From a virus: a stretch of DNA of 24,114 bases. Positions 13,750 to 21,886 of this stretch are shown piece by piece. The notes under the pieces are model-generated. The model worked only from the letters and a program-made list of their open reading frames with translations, had not been told where the DNA came from and ran no database searches. Both the position numbers and the translations under genes were made by a program. The stretch is from the IMG/VR virus record IMGVR_UViG_3300042301_000963, positions 1 through 24,114 of that record. One strand, written 5' to 3'. The number at the start of each line of letters is the position of its first letter. Positions within the stretch are counted from its first letter, which is position 1.

Positions 13750-13757
13750 TATCTTTG
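13750..13757 (+). promoter_or_regulatory. Bacteroidetes -7 promoter box (TATCTTTG) at the head of the connector/tail genes
   Basis: TATCTTTG matches TAnnTTTG and is followed by TACA, as at 2850. It starts two bases after the end of the terminator. Transcription from about 13762-13764 would leave a leader of about ten bases before the ATG at 13773, and it rules out an upstream TTG at 13755, which lies inside the box. Confidence 0.65.
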
Positions 13758-13772
13758 TACAAAAGCAGTCAG

Positions 13773-14492
13773 ATGATCAATGACGTTCGAAATACCGTCC
13801 TATCAATAATTAGCAAAGACAACCGTGGCTTCATTACGCCATTTGAGTTTAACTTGTTTGCAAAGCAGGCACAGCTTGAGATTTTTGGGCAGTATGTATT
13901 TAATTACAGCAATGCAATCAACAAGCAAAATGCTCGAATGCATGGTGAGGGATATACTGACATCCCTAAGAACATGGCTGAGGTAATTGATACTTTTTCT
14001 GTGTTTACATCAGCAACATATAATACTGGAACAAGCAAGTTTAATTTTCCGGTAGACCCATTAACTAATGTCGAAAATTATTTCTTCCTAGATAAACTTG
14101 TTTACAATAACTCTACAGAGATTGAGAAGGTGAGCCACAGAAAGATATTAAACTTAGTTAACTCAAACCTTACTGCTCCCACAACTAAATATCCTGTTTA
14201 TACAATGGATGAGAATGGTTTATTGGTTTATCCTACAACCATCACATCTAACGTCACTATACAGTATTTAAGATATCCTAAAGACCCAAATTGGACTTAT
14301 TCAACAACTCTACTTGGTGATCCTTTATTTAATCCTGGAGCTGCTACATACCAAGACTTTGAGTTACCATTAGATGACTTTGCAAATTTAGTTATCAAGA
14401 TACTAGAGTATTCTGGCATATCAATCAGAGAGCAGGACGTTGTATCTGCCGCTAAGGCTGAAGAAGTACAAGACATTCAACAGAAACAATAA
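13773..14492 (+). CDS. Head-tail connector or neck protein
   Basis: A 239-residue protein from ATG 13773; an in-frame TTG at 13755 would lengthen it but lies within the promoter box. The N-terminus is helical (MINDVRNTVLSIISKDNRGF, ITPFEFNLFAKQAQLEIFGQ), the middle is strand-rich and the C-terminus returns to helix (DFANLVIKILEYSGISIREQ). This helix-beta-helix layout and the position after head genes and before the tail hub suit an adaptor or ring protein of the neck. An ending with ISIREQD followed by Ala/Glu/Gln-rich helix is a feature I recall from this position in Bacteroidetes podoviruses. The function is inferred from context. It ends in a TAATG overlap with the next gene. Confidence 0.72.
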   Translation: MINDVRNTVLSIISKDNRGFITPFEFNLFAKQAQLEIFGQYVFNYSNAINKQNARMHGEGYTDIPKNMAEVIDTFSVFTSATYNTGTSKFNFPVDPLTNVENYFFLDKLVYNNSTEIEKVSHRKILNLVNSNLTAPTTKYPVYTMDENGLLVYPTTITSNVTIQYLRYPKDPNWTYSTTLLGDPLFNPGAATYQDFELPLDDFANLVIKILEYSGISIREQDVVSAAKAEEVQDIQQKQ

Positions 14493-15400
14493 TGGCATAT
14501 ATAACTAATTATCAGTACTATACCAACAATGGTAATGTCCCCGAAGATGAAAACTGGGGGTCTTATCAATATGTTACGCTTGACTATATGGTCAATAACT
14601 TCATATTGAATTATGTTGGGAATGATAAGTTGATCAACAATGTCGATCGATATACCATTCTGTTTCACGCAAAGAGAGCCATCCAAGAGTTAAACTACGA
14701 TGCACTCAGAAATATTAAGGTGCTTGAGTTTGAGCTAGGAGACCAGCTGAAGTTGGTATTGCCTCCTGACTACGTTAACTACGTTCGTATCTCAATGCTT
14801 AGAAATGGTGTGTTGTATCCACTTACAGAGGCTAGACAGAGCATCACAGCTACAGCATACCTTCAAGATAATGACGGTCAGATTGTATTTGACTCAAATG
14901 GAGAGGTAGTTATTGGCGAATCAAGGCTAGACATCCTACGACAAGATAACAGACTATATGTTGGTCCTGGTGCATACTATAATCAATGGGGTTGGGAGTA
15001 TGACGGGGAGTGGTATTTTGGATACCCAATTGCACAGAACTTTGGATTGAATACAGCTGACGCAAACATTAACCCTAAGTACTACATCAACAAAGCAGCT
15101 GGTGTGATTGACTTTACATCAGGCGTAGAGAACTCTTATATTGTACTTGAGTACATATCAGATGGCATGGAGAACGGTGATACAAGCGCCATATCTATCA
15201 ATAAATTAGCAGAAGAATATATCTATGCTTACTTGAAGTGGGCTTTGCTTACTAATAAGTTTGGTGTCCAAGAGTATATCGTTAGCAGGGTAAAAAAAGA
15301 AAAAACAGCTGCCCTTAGAAATACAAAAATCAGATTGAGCAACATGCACCCAGGTCGATTATTGATGGCAATGAGAGGCAAGGATAAATGGATTAAGTAA
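14492..15400 (+). CDS. Tail tube/adaptor protein (tail tubular A-like)
   Basis: A 302-residue protein starting in a TAATG overlap. It shows the pattern of podovirus tail tubular A or ring proteins: a helical segment, TILFHAKRAIQELNYDALRN (55-74), then a strand pair, KVLEFELGDQLKLVLPPDYV (76-95), with NYVRISMLRNGVLYPL (96-111). A strand-rich middle (GESRLDILRQDNRLYVGPGA) and a C-terminal helical region (INKLAEEYIYAYLKWALLTN) follow. It ends with a basic segment (RVKKEKTAALRNTKIRLSNM) and RGKDKWIK. Position directly before the large hub protein, as tail tubular A stands before B in T7-like phages, supports the call. A crAss-like ring protein is the close alternative. Confidence 0.76.
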   Translation: MAYITNYQYYTNNGNVPEDENWGSYQYVTLDYMVNNFILNYVGNDKLINNVDRYTILFHAKRAIQELNYDALRNIKVLEFELGDQLKLVLPPDYVNYVRISMLRNGVLYPLTEARQSITATAYLQDNDGQIVFDSNGEVVIGESRLDILRQDNRLYVGPGAYYNQWGWEYDGEWYFGYPIAQNFGLNTADANINPKYYINKAAGVIDFTSGVENSYIVLEYISDGMENGDTSAISINKLAEEYIYAYLKWALLTNKFGVQEYIVSRVKKEKTAALRNTKIRLSNMHPGRLLMAMRGKDKWIK

Positions 15401-15402
15401 TT

Positions 15403-18400
15403 ATGGCTGACCTACAAAGAACATTTCTTGCCGGGAGAATGAATAAAGACCTCGATGAGAGGTTGATTCCTGATGGAGAATACCGTGATGCGGTTAACAT
15501 TACTATTGATACGTCTGAGGGATCTAGTGTAGGTGCCGTTCAGAATGCATTCGGTAACACTCAGCTAAATATTCCACAGAATATATTAGCTAGTATGGGT
15601 GTAGCAATAAGTAACGACCTATCTACCATCGGAGCTGTAACATATGAAGCTCAAAGCCTGCTGTATTGGTTTGTAGTTGGATCTGACTTTGAGGGTATAT
15701 TTGAGTACAATCAAGAAACTCAAATAACATCATTAATACTTGGATGCACTGACGGTCAATTAGGGTTTACTAAAAACAACCTAATCACAGGTGTAAACTA
15801 CATCACTGACGGCAAAGGAAGTGGTCTATTGGTATGGAATGATAATAAGAACGAGCCTAGAAAGATCAACATAAGTAGAGCTAGAACATATTCAGTTGAT
15901 GATCCTCGTATAGATATTGACATCAATCTTATTGTTAAGCCACCGCTCAACGCTCCATACATTAAGCTATCTACACTTGCTAGCCCTAACCTTATCCCAA
16001 ACAATATTGAGGATAAGTTTGTTTACTTCAGCTATAGATACAAGTATGCAGACAACGAGTACTCGTCAATGTCTCCATTTTCAGCAGTCGCGTTTGATCC
16101 TAAAGTTTTGCAAATTGATAGTCAAACTGGTGAGAATAAAGGCATGCTAAACAAGTTCAATCAGGTTGAACTATCATTTGAGACAGGAAATGAATTTGTA
16201 AAAGAGATACAGCTATTGGTTTGGGAGTCTAGAACTCTAAATGTAAGAATTATAGACAACTTAGATAAGTCTGAACTTAATATACCAGATAATGCAGTTG
16301 AGTCTTTCTACTTCATGAATAATAAGACTTACGCAGCTTTACCATCTGACCAAACCACTAGACTATTTGACAACGTTCCATTAAAAGCATTGGCTCAAGA
16401 TGTAATTGGTAGTCGACTAGTCATGGGTAATTACGTTCAGTTTAGAGATTTAGTTAACTCAGCTGGCATGATTGACATTAATTATGTTGTTGACTATATA
16501 CCAGATCCAATACCAGTTACAGTTGATCCAAAACAGACATGGAGAAGCGATCGTGACTATGAGATTGGTATCGCTTATTTAGATGACTACGGCAGAATGA
16601 CAACTGTTTTGACTACATCATCTGACAATACAGATAACAACCAATCAAACTCTGTATACATACCTGCTGAAAACTCAGACACGGCAAATTCATTGCGTGT
16701 AACGATTAAAAATAAGGCGCCTGAATGGGCTACAGGATATAGATTCTTTGTCAAGCAGTCAAAAGGTGAGTATTATAATATTTTCCCAACTACATTCTTA
16801 AGATCAGGATCATACCGTTACTTTTTAATTAACGAATCTGATAGAGATAAGATAAAAGTAAATGGGTATATCATATTCAAGTCTTTTAATAATGGCGCAA
16901 CGAACACGAATAAAAGATTTAAAGTACTAGAACTAGAGCAAAAGCCAGTTGGTTTTATAGCGGGTGCATTAGAAGGTCTTTATTTTAAAATTAAAGCTGA
17001 TGCCTCAGATACTTTTTTAAATGTAAGCGCTCAGCAAAATTTCAACTTTAATGGATCAGGAAGAGGTTTAAGAATACCTGTATTTAATAGATCTTTAAAT
17101 ATTGATACATCTTACTATAGCTATACAGGTGACAATACAATTATACCTACAACGCAGGATGTTACTGCTTCATTTGTAGGTCCTTTAAACTCTGAGTCTG
17201 ATTTTAGGATTAATGTAGAGATACTTCCAAATGACGAGTTTAGATGGACTTCAAATTTAGCATTATCAACGTGGTCTTCTAATATTCCAATTCCATTTGG
17301 AGGTACTTATACATTATCATCTTCTTCTCTTGGCATGAAGCTTGGCTTTGCTAATGCAATTTATAACGTAGGTGATAGATGGGTTTTCAATGTTAGAGGC
17401 GATGGAAGTACAGAAGGTACTCCATCTTATCCATATACTGGGTATGGGTTACCAGGAACTGCGACATTATATGGAGGAGGTGCTATATTAAAGGGCCCTG
17501 GAGTTATATTTCCAGGAGCATCTATAGAGATAAATATTTTATTTGATTCTAATCCAAATAACCCTACGAATGGAACAGGTGTTCAGAGTTTTATATCAAA
17601 TAACTACTACAAAAACTTAGAAGAGTGGTTTTATGAGTCAGGTGCTTATGCGTCATATATTCAATATAACCAATCAGGAACAAATATTGGATCAAGAGGA
17701 GTTACATTTAGATACGGAACGAATTATCAAAATACAGGTAACCCTTTAAGTAATCAGATAAATCAATCCAATGTTGGAGGTGATATTTATATGATTATTC
17801 AAGGATTTGGAACTGGATCTGGATCTAATCTTAATGAAATAAAGGCCTCTTTAAAGGTAACTCAGACTCCTATTAGTAGTAGAATTTCTGCCGAAACCGT
17901 TCCATCAAATGATGATACAGATATTTACTACGAGCTTAGCAGAACGCACAAGATAGAGAATGGAAATCACCTTTCTTTGTGGAGGTATGATGCTTCTACA
18001 GTTATTGGTTCAAATTCAAAGCTAACTCAAAACGGAAATAAGGAGCCGCATTACTTTGAAGCAGGACAGACTGTCTATATAACAGCGTCAAACATTCCAG
18101 CAGGTACTCCTTTTACAGTTGTATCAGCTCCGGATAGATATTCTATACTCATCAATTATGTTGTTCCATCCAATCAATCTGGTGGTGTATCTAATAATGA
18201 CTTTGATCAAGACCAAACTAGTGCACTGAACCCGGCTATAGTTGTTTTGAACAATCCTACCAATAAAAACTCTGACTACAACGCATACTGCTATGGCAAT
18301 GGTGTTGAGTCTAACAGAATTCTTGACACATACAATGAGCCTTGGCTTAAGTATAGCTTAAGAGCTAGCACTGTAATTGAGGATTATGAGCAGCAAATAA

Positions 18401-19254
18401 AAGATGCGTCTCTCACCTATAGTGGTCTATACCAATGGAGCTCTTCAATTAACAGACTCAATGAGTTTAACTTGTCTACAGCTAACTTCAAGAACCTTGA
18501 CAAGAACTTTGGCTCTGTTCAGAAGATTTATGCTAGAACTACAGACCTATTGGTTTTACATCAGAACAAAATAACGTCAGTTCTTTATGGCAAAAATCTG
18601 CTAGTTGATGCCGTTGGCGGGGGTACTGTAGCATCAGTTCCTGAGGTGCTTGGTACACAGATTGCATATCCATATGAGTTTGGTATATCTAGCAATCCTG
18701 AGAGTTTTGCAGTTTGGGGTGATACAATGTATTTCGCAGATTCAAAAAGAGGTGCTGTATTGAAGATGACAAATGATCAAGTACTAGAGGTGTCTAGAGT
18801 TGGTATGTCTGATTACTTTAGAGATTTAATGAAGGCAAACCCTCAAAACGCAAAACTTGGGGCCTATGATCCATACAACCACAACTACGTAATAGCATCT
18901 ACAACTATTAGAAATACACCTTGCGATATAACAATTAATCCTACTGTTGGAAGTGTAGCTCATAACACAGCGGGTAGTTTAGAGTATATGTTCTCAATAT
19001 CAGGCACAACATCTTGGTTTATTCAATTAATTAGCATTGGATTTGGAACAAGTTGGATTGAGCTGCCTCCATACTGCCAAACAGGTGTTGGATCTCAAGA
19101 TATTTATGCTAGAGTTCAAAATAACTTAGCAACAGTACCAAGATCTGTTGCATTTAGAGTTCACTACTGTAGTTCATATGTAGATTACATACTTACTCAA
19201 GGTATAGGCAAAAAGATAGACTTTAATATTTTAACATTCGGCAAAAATGAGTAA
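15403..19254 (+). CDS. Large tail hub/stabilisation protein with C-terminal BACON-like domain
   Basis: A 1283-residue protein. The N-terminus, FLAGRMNKDLDERLIPDGEY then RDAVNITIDTSEGS (8-41), is the classic start of tail tubular B or crAss-like stabilisation proteins, which form the tail nozzle. A repeated strand-rich region follows, probably propeller-like. Near the C-terminus, FADSKRGAVLKMTNDQVLEV (about 1113-1132) with GMSDYFRDLM is another hallmark of this group. Residues of about 540-860 look like an insertion rich in Gly, Ser and Asn, with AGA, GGA and TTA codons. Residues of about 1174-1266 resemble a BACON domain: SGTTSWF, GTSWIELPPYCQTGVGSQDI, VPRSVAFRV and a closing ILTQ. BACON domains are thought to bind glycans or mucin, so this may assist attachment. 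The BACON call is from pattern only. Confidence 0.86.
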   Translation: MADLQRTFLAGRMNKDLDERLIPDGEYRDAVNITIDTSEGSSVGAVQNAFGNTQLNIPQNILASMGVAISNDLSTIGAVTYEAQSLLYWFVVGSDFEGIFEYNQETQITSLILGCTDGQLGFTKNNLITGVNYITDGKGSGLLVWNDNKNEPRKINISRARTYSVDDPRIDIDINLIVKPPLNAPYIKLSTLASPNLIPNNIEDKFVYFSYRYKYADNEYSSMSPFSAVAFDPKVLQIDSQTGENKGMLNKFNQVELSFETGNEFVKEIQLLVWESRTLNVRIIDNLDKSELNIPDNAVESFYFMNNKTYAALPSDQTTRLFDNVPLKALAQDVIGSRLVMGNYVQFRDLVNSAGMIDINYVVDYIPDPIPVTVDPKQTWRSDRDYEIGIAYLDDYGRMTTVLTTSSDNTDNNQSNSVYIPAENSDTANSLRVTIKNKAPEWATGYRFFVKQSKGEYYNIFPTTFLRSGSYRYFLINESDRDKIKVNGYIIFKSFNNGATNTNKRFKVLELEQKPVGFIAGALEGLYFKIKADASDTFLNVSAQQNFNFNGSGRGLRIPVFNRSLNIDTSYYSYTGDNTIIPTTQDVTASFVGPLNSESDFRINVEILPNDEFRWTSNLALSTWSSNIPIPFGGTYTLSSSSLGMKLGFANAIYNVGDRWVFNVRGDGSTEGTPSYPYTGYGLPGTATLYGGGAILKGPGVIFPGASIEINILFDSNPNNPTNGTGVQSFISNNYYKNLEEWFYESGAYASYIQYNQSGTNIGSRGVTFRYGTNYQNTGNPLSNQINQSNVGGDIYMIIQGFGTGSGSNLNEIKASLKVTQTPISSRISAETVPSNDDTDIYYELSRTHKIENGNHLSLWRYDASTVIGSNSKLTQNGNKEPHYFEAGQTVYITASNIPAGTPFTVVSAPDRYSILINYVVPSNQSGGVSNNDFDQDQTSALNPAIVVLNNPTNKNSDYNAYCYGNGVESNRILDTYNEPWLKYSLRASTVIEDYEQQIKDASLTYSGLYQWSSSINRLNEFNLSTANFKNLDKNFGSVQKIYARTTDLLVLHQNKITSVLYGKNLLVDAVGGGTVASVPEVLGTQIAYPYEFGISSNPESFAVWGDTMYFADSKRGAVLKMTNDQVLEVSRVGMSDYFRDLMKANPQNAKLGAYDPYNHNYVIASTTIRNTPCDITINPTVGSVAHNTAGSLEYMFSISGTTSWFIQLISIGFGTSWIELPPYCQTGVGSQDIYARVQNNLATVPRSVAFRVHYCSSYVDYILTQGIGKKIDFNILTFGKNE

Positions 19255-21886
19255 GACTAAACAAGCATTTTCATATACAGGCAGCACAACCTATACAATA
19301 GATAACGTCATTCTAAGCAATAGCGCTATCGCTCTATTTGACTCTAACACCGGGGTTGGTGGCATTGACTATATACCATATAATGGATCTACAGTTACGG
19401 TAGTTGCTGGATCAACATCAGATTCTTACGAGAAACTAGCTCCTACATTAAATAACAAGCTATATTATCTTGTATCTGACATCCAATACTCAGCTGAAGA
19501 TAAGGCAACCATACTAGCGGCAGCCACAGAGATACCTGTAGTATTTAGCGGAGGGGTATTTACAGGTCAATTTGTATTCCTAAACCCAAACAACTATGAC
19601 TATGTTTATCTTCTTTGGGACTATGAGGATAAAATGGACGTAGTTGCATCATATAAAGGCGTGACTGAAAATAGGTCAATAGGCATGTCTTTTGGTACAA
19701 CAATCGGGCGGGCTGGTATTAATTTTAATACCATTAATCCTGACCAACCGACAAGATATCAGATTGAATGGAATGGTGAAATTGTAGCTGACACCAAGTA
19801 TGTCGGATTAAATTCAACCGCAAATTATGATGCACTAATTGCGGCTGGTATACCTGCTGAAGATATTGGGCTTGTGGCACCTTATAATGGCCTTGTTGAT
19901 AATGGCGATGGTATTATTAATTTTTACAAAAACCTACCAACCGCAGATGCTAAGTTAATTGTATCATCTCCATTTAGAGATTCAACGTGGATTGTTAATA
20001 AAATTAATCCATACTTAACTAGGATGTTTATAGATCCAGCACCTGGAACAACTTCTGATGTGTGTGCTCAATCACCTGCGGATGACATATGGCATAATGG
20101 CGTTGATTTACTACCTAATGTTGGTGATCAATTGTTTGTCACAAACGATGGTTTAGAGGTTTATGTTGGTGATGAGTATTTACATTTAATAGATTCTCCA
20201 GTTGTTTCATCAGCTATTTATTATATAACTTCAAGTTTAACAGGTGAGGTACTTTCAAAAGAAAATTGTACATGCTTTGAATATGCTGCTCCTTTTATTC
20301 TTTCTGACACTATAACAGTTGAGTCAAATATACAAGAGTCTGTTACTATAGAGACTGTAAACAAGCCAACATCTTGGGAATTACGAGTAAGCACGTTGCC
20401 GTCTGAGGCTTCATTCTCTAATGGAACAATCTTATTTAATAACTGCCCTGCTGGTACTTATTCAGTAACTCTTAGAGCTACTAACTGTGTAGGCACTAGC
20501 GCAGAAACAGTCATTGCAATAAATGTGGTTGACACAGGAGATTTAAAACCAGTACTAATTGATATTGAGCAGTTTAAAGAGTCAGGGAATGATGCGTGTT
20601 TAGTTATACCTACATTCACGCTAATGTACTTTGGTGGTAATTCATACATTCCTGATCTTACCGATACTATTTATTATGATTCAGCTGGAACAAAACCATT
20701 CATGGGGGGTGAGAAGTGGTATCAAATAAATGACTCAGATTATTCAATTCAAGTAGATACTCATGGCACTGTATTGAAAAAATCAACATGTGCTGGCACA
20801 ACAACAACCACAACTACTACAACTACTACAACGCTTCCATCTGGAACTTATTTTACAGCCACATCTTGTTCTGATAGTTCAGTAGATGTCATTTTAAGAA
20901 ATTCACTAGGAACATCTATAACAACTGGAAGTGTTATAAAAACAACAGATGGTAGCTGTTGGATAGTAACCGGATCGACATCTGCAAGATTTCCATACTA
21001 TAACGTTATTACACCTATAGTCACATATGTAAACTGCATCACTTGTATAGGTACGACAACGACTACAACTACAACTAGTACGACCACATCAACACCTGTG
21101 ACTAGTTTTGATATTGATATAACCGGTCTCACCTCAGCTAGATTGGCATGTATAGAAACACCTACATATGTTACTTATTACCATACAGGCACATTTGCAG
21201 TAAACAGTTTTGTTTATACGAATGCAGGAGCTACAACATTATTTAATGGGGCTTTCTTATGGTATCTAGTTAGAAAGTCTGGTGTAACTTATGCCTGCCT
21301 AATTGCTGATACAGGTCAAATACTCAAATTGTTGGCATGTTCTGGTGTTACGACAACTACAACTACAACAACGATTCCTGTGAGATATTACTCAGGCACA
21401 AGGTGCGTTGGTGGTGCTGCTGTATTACTATCGTATACAGGCTTTGAGGCATTAAGCTTGCCTAACTATGTCAAGGATAGCAATGGAAATTGTTGTACTA
21501 TAACTACGTCAGTAGGCCCAGGGACGATTACAGGAACTATATTGTATACGTATAATAGCTGCTCAGAGTGTGCTGCCACAACAACGACTACGACTACAAC
21601 TACTACGACTACAACTACTACGACAACGACAACAACCACAACGACAACAGCCGCACCATTGACTCCAATTACACTGTCATACTCTTCTTCACAATCATCT
21701 GTATGCTCTGTACTTGATATTGATAATTATTATGTCAATGGCGCTATAGGTGTCCCTGGAAATTATATCTTTACAAACCTAATCGGAACAATTCTTGCTC
21801 CATCTGGTTGGTACTTAAATTTAATTACAAATGTTGCGTATGAGTGGAACGGATCAAACTGGACCGGCGCAAGTAAAGCCTGTTAA
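19247..21886 (+). CDS. Modular fibre-like protein with alternating cysteine modules and poly-Thr linkers
   Basis: An 879-residue protein that overlaps the hub gene by eight bases. Residues 1-340 are strand-rich and may attach it to the tail. Residues 346-430 look like an Ig-like putative immunoglobulin (He_PIG) module, with ASFSNGTILFNNCPAGTYSV and TLRATNCVGTS. The rest is five small modules separated by poly-Thr linkers (12, 14, 8 and 24 residues, two Ser in the second). Types alternate A-B-A-B-A: A (432-517, 617-701, 802-879) has a Cys near its start, a Y/V-Y-x-N/S-A-G motif and a W-Y core; B (530-602, 710-777) has a YF/YY start, a DGxC or NGNC centre and a C-x2-C end. Two or more cysteines per module suggest stabilising disulfides. 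It is probably an adhesion fibre, inferred. Confidence 0.84.
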   Translation: MSKTKQAFSYTGSTTYTIDNVILSNSAIALFDSNTGVGGIDYIPYNGSTVTVVAGSTSDSYEKLAPTLNNKLYYLVSDIQYSAEDKATILAAATEIPVVFSGGVFTGQFVFLNPNNYDYVYLLWDYEDKMDVVASYKGVTENRSIGMSFGTTIGRAGINFNTINPDQPTRYQIEWNGEIVADTKYVGLNSTANYDALIAAGIPAEDIGLVAPYNGLVDNGDGIINFYKNLPTADAKLIVSSPFRDSTWIVNKINPYLTRMFIDPAPGTTSDVCAQSPADDIWHNGVDLLPNVGDQLFVTNDGLEVYVGDEYLHLIDSPVVSSAIYYITSSLTGEVLSKENCTCFEYAAPFILSDTITVESNIQESVTIETVNKPTSWELRVSTLPSEASFSNGTILFNNCPAGTYSVTLRATNCVGTSAETVIAINVVDTGDLKPVLIDIEQFKESGNDACLVIPTFTLMYFGGNSYIPDLTDTIYYDSAGTKPFMGGEKWYQINDSDYSIQVDTHGTVLKKSTCAGTTTTTTTTTTTTLPSGTYFTATSCSDSSVDVILRNSLGTSITTGSVIKTTDGSCWIVTGSTSARFPYYNVITPIVTYVNCITCIGTTTTTTTTSTTTSTPVTSFDIDITGLTSARLACIETPTYVTYYHTGTFAVNSFVYTNAGATTLFNGAFLWYLVRKSGVTYACLIADTGQILKLLACSGVTTTTTTTTIPVRYYSGTRCVGGAAVLLSYTGFEALSLPNYVKDSNGNCCTITTSVGPGTITGTILYTYNSCSECAATTTTTTTTTTTTTTTTTTTTTTTTAAPLTPITLSYSSSQSSVCSVLDIDNYYVNGAIGVPGNYIFTNLIGTILAPSGWYLNLITNVAYEWNGSNWTGASKAC
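20798..20833 (+). repeat. Poly-threonine linker 1 (12 codons)
   Basis: Twelve uninterrupted ACN codons (ACA, ACC, ACT, ACG mixed) encode twelve threonines between modules A1 and B1 of the fibre-like protein. Mixed third positions mean the protein run, not a DNA slippage tract, is being kept. Confidence 0.9.
21053..21094 (+). repeat. Poly-threonine linker 2 (14 codons with two serines)
   Basis: Fourteen codons of Thr with Ser at two places (TTTTTTTTSTTTST) join modules B1 and A2. Both Ser codons (AGT, TCA) are one base change from ACN, as expected if the linker tolerates small hydroxylated residues. Confidence 0.88.
21350..21373 (+). repeat. Poly-threonine linker 3 (8 codons)
   Basis: Eight ACN codons between modules A2 and B2, the shortest linker of the four. 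Confidence 0.88.
21578..21649 (+). repeat. Poly-threonine linker 4 (24 codons)
   Basis: Twenty-four ACN codons without a break before the last module. The four ACN codons are freely mixed. It is the longest linker and could hold the terminal module well away from the rest, or carry O-linked sugars. Confidence 0.9.

Noticed and set aside
9920-13760. Convincing -33 TTTG boxes upstream of the -7 boxes at 9946, 13337 and 13750
   Set aside because: No TTTG was found 17-23 bases upstream in these cases; only the -7 boxes are annotated.
13755-13772. Upstream TTG start for the connector gene
   Set aside because: The TTG lies inside the TATCTTTG promoter box; the ATG at 13773 leaves a short leader and gives a natural N-terminus.
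20798-21649. ACN tracts as a CRISPR array or DNA microsatellite
   Set aside because: Spacing is irregular and third positions are mixed, all four tracts are in frame in one gene, and the intervening parts encode homologous modules.
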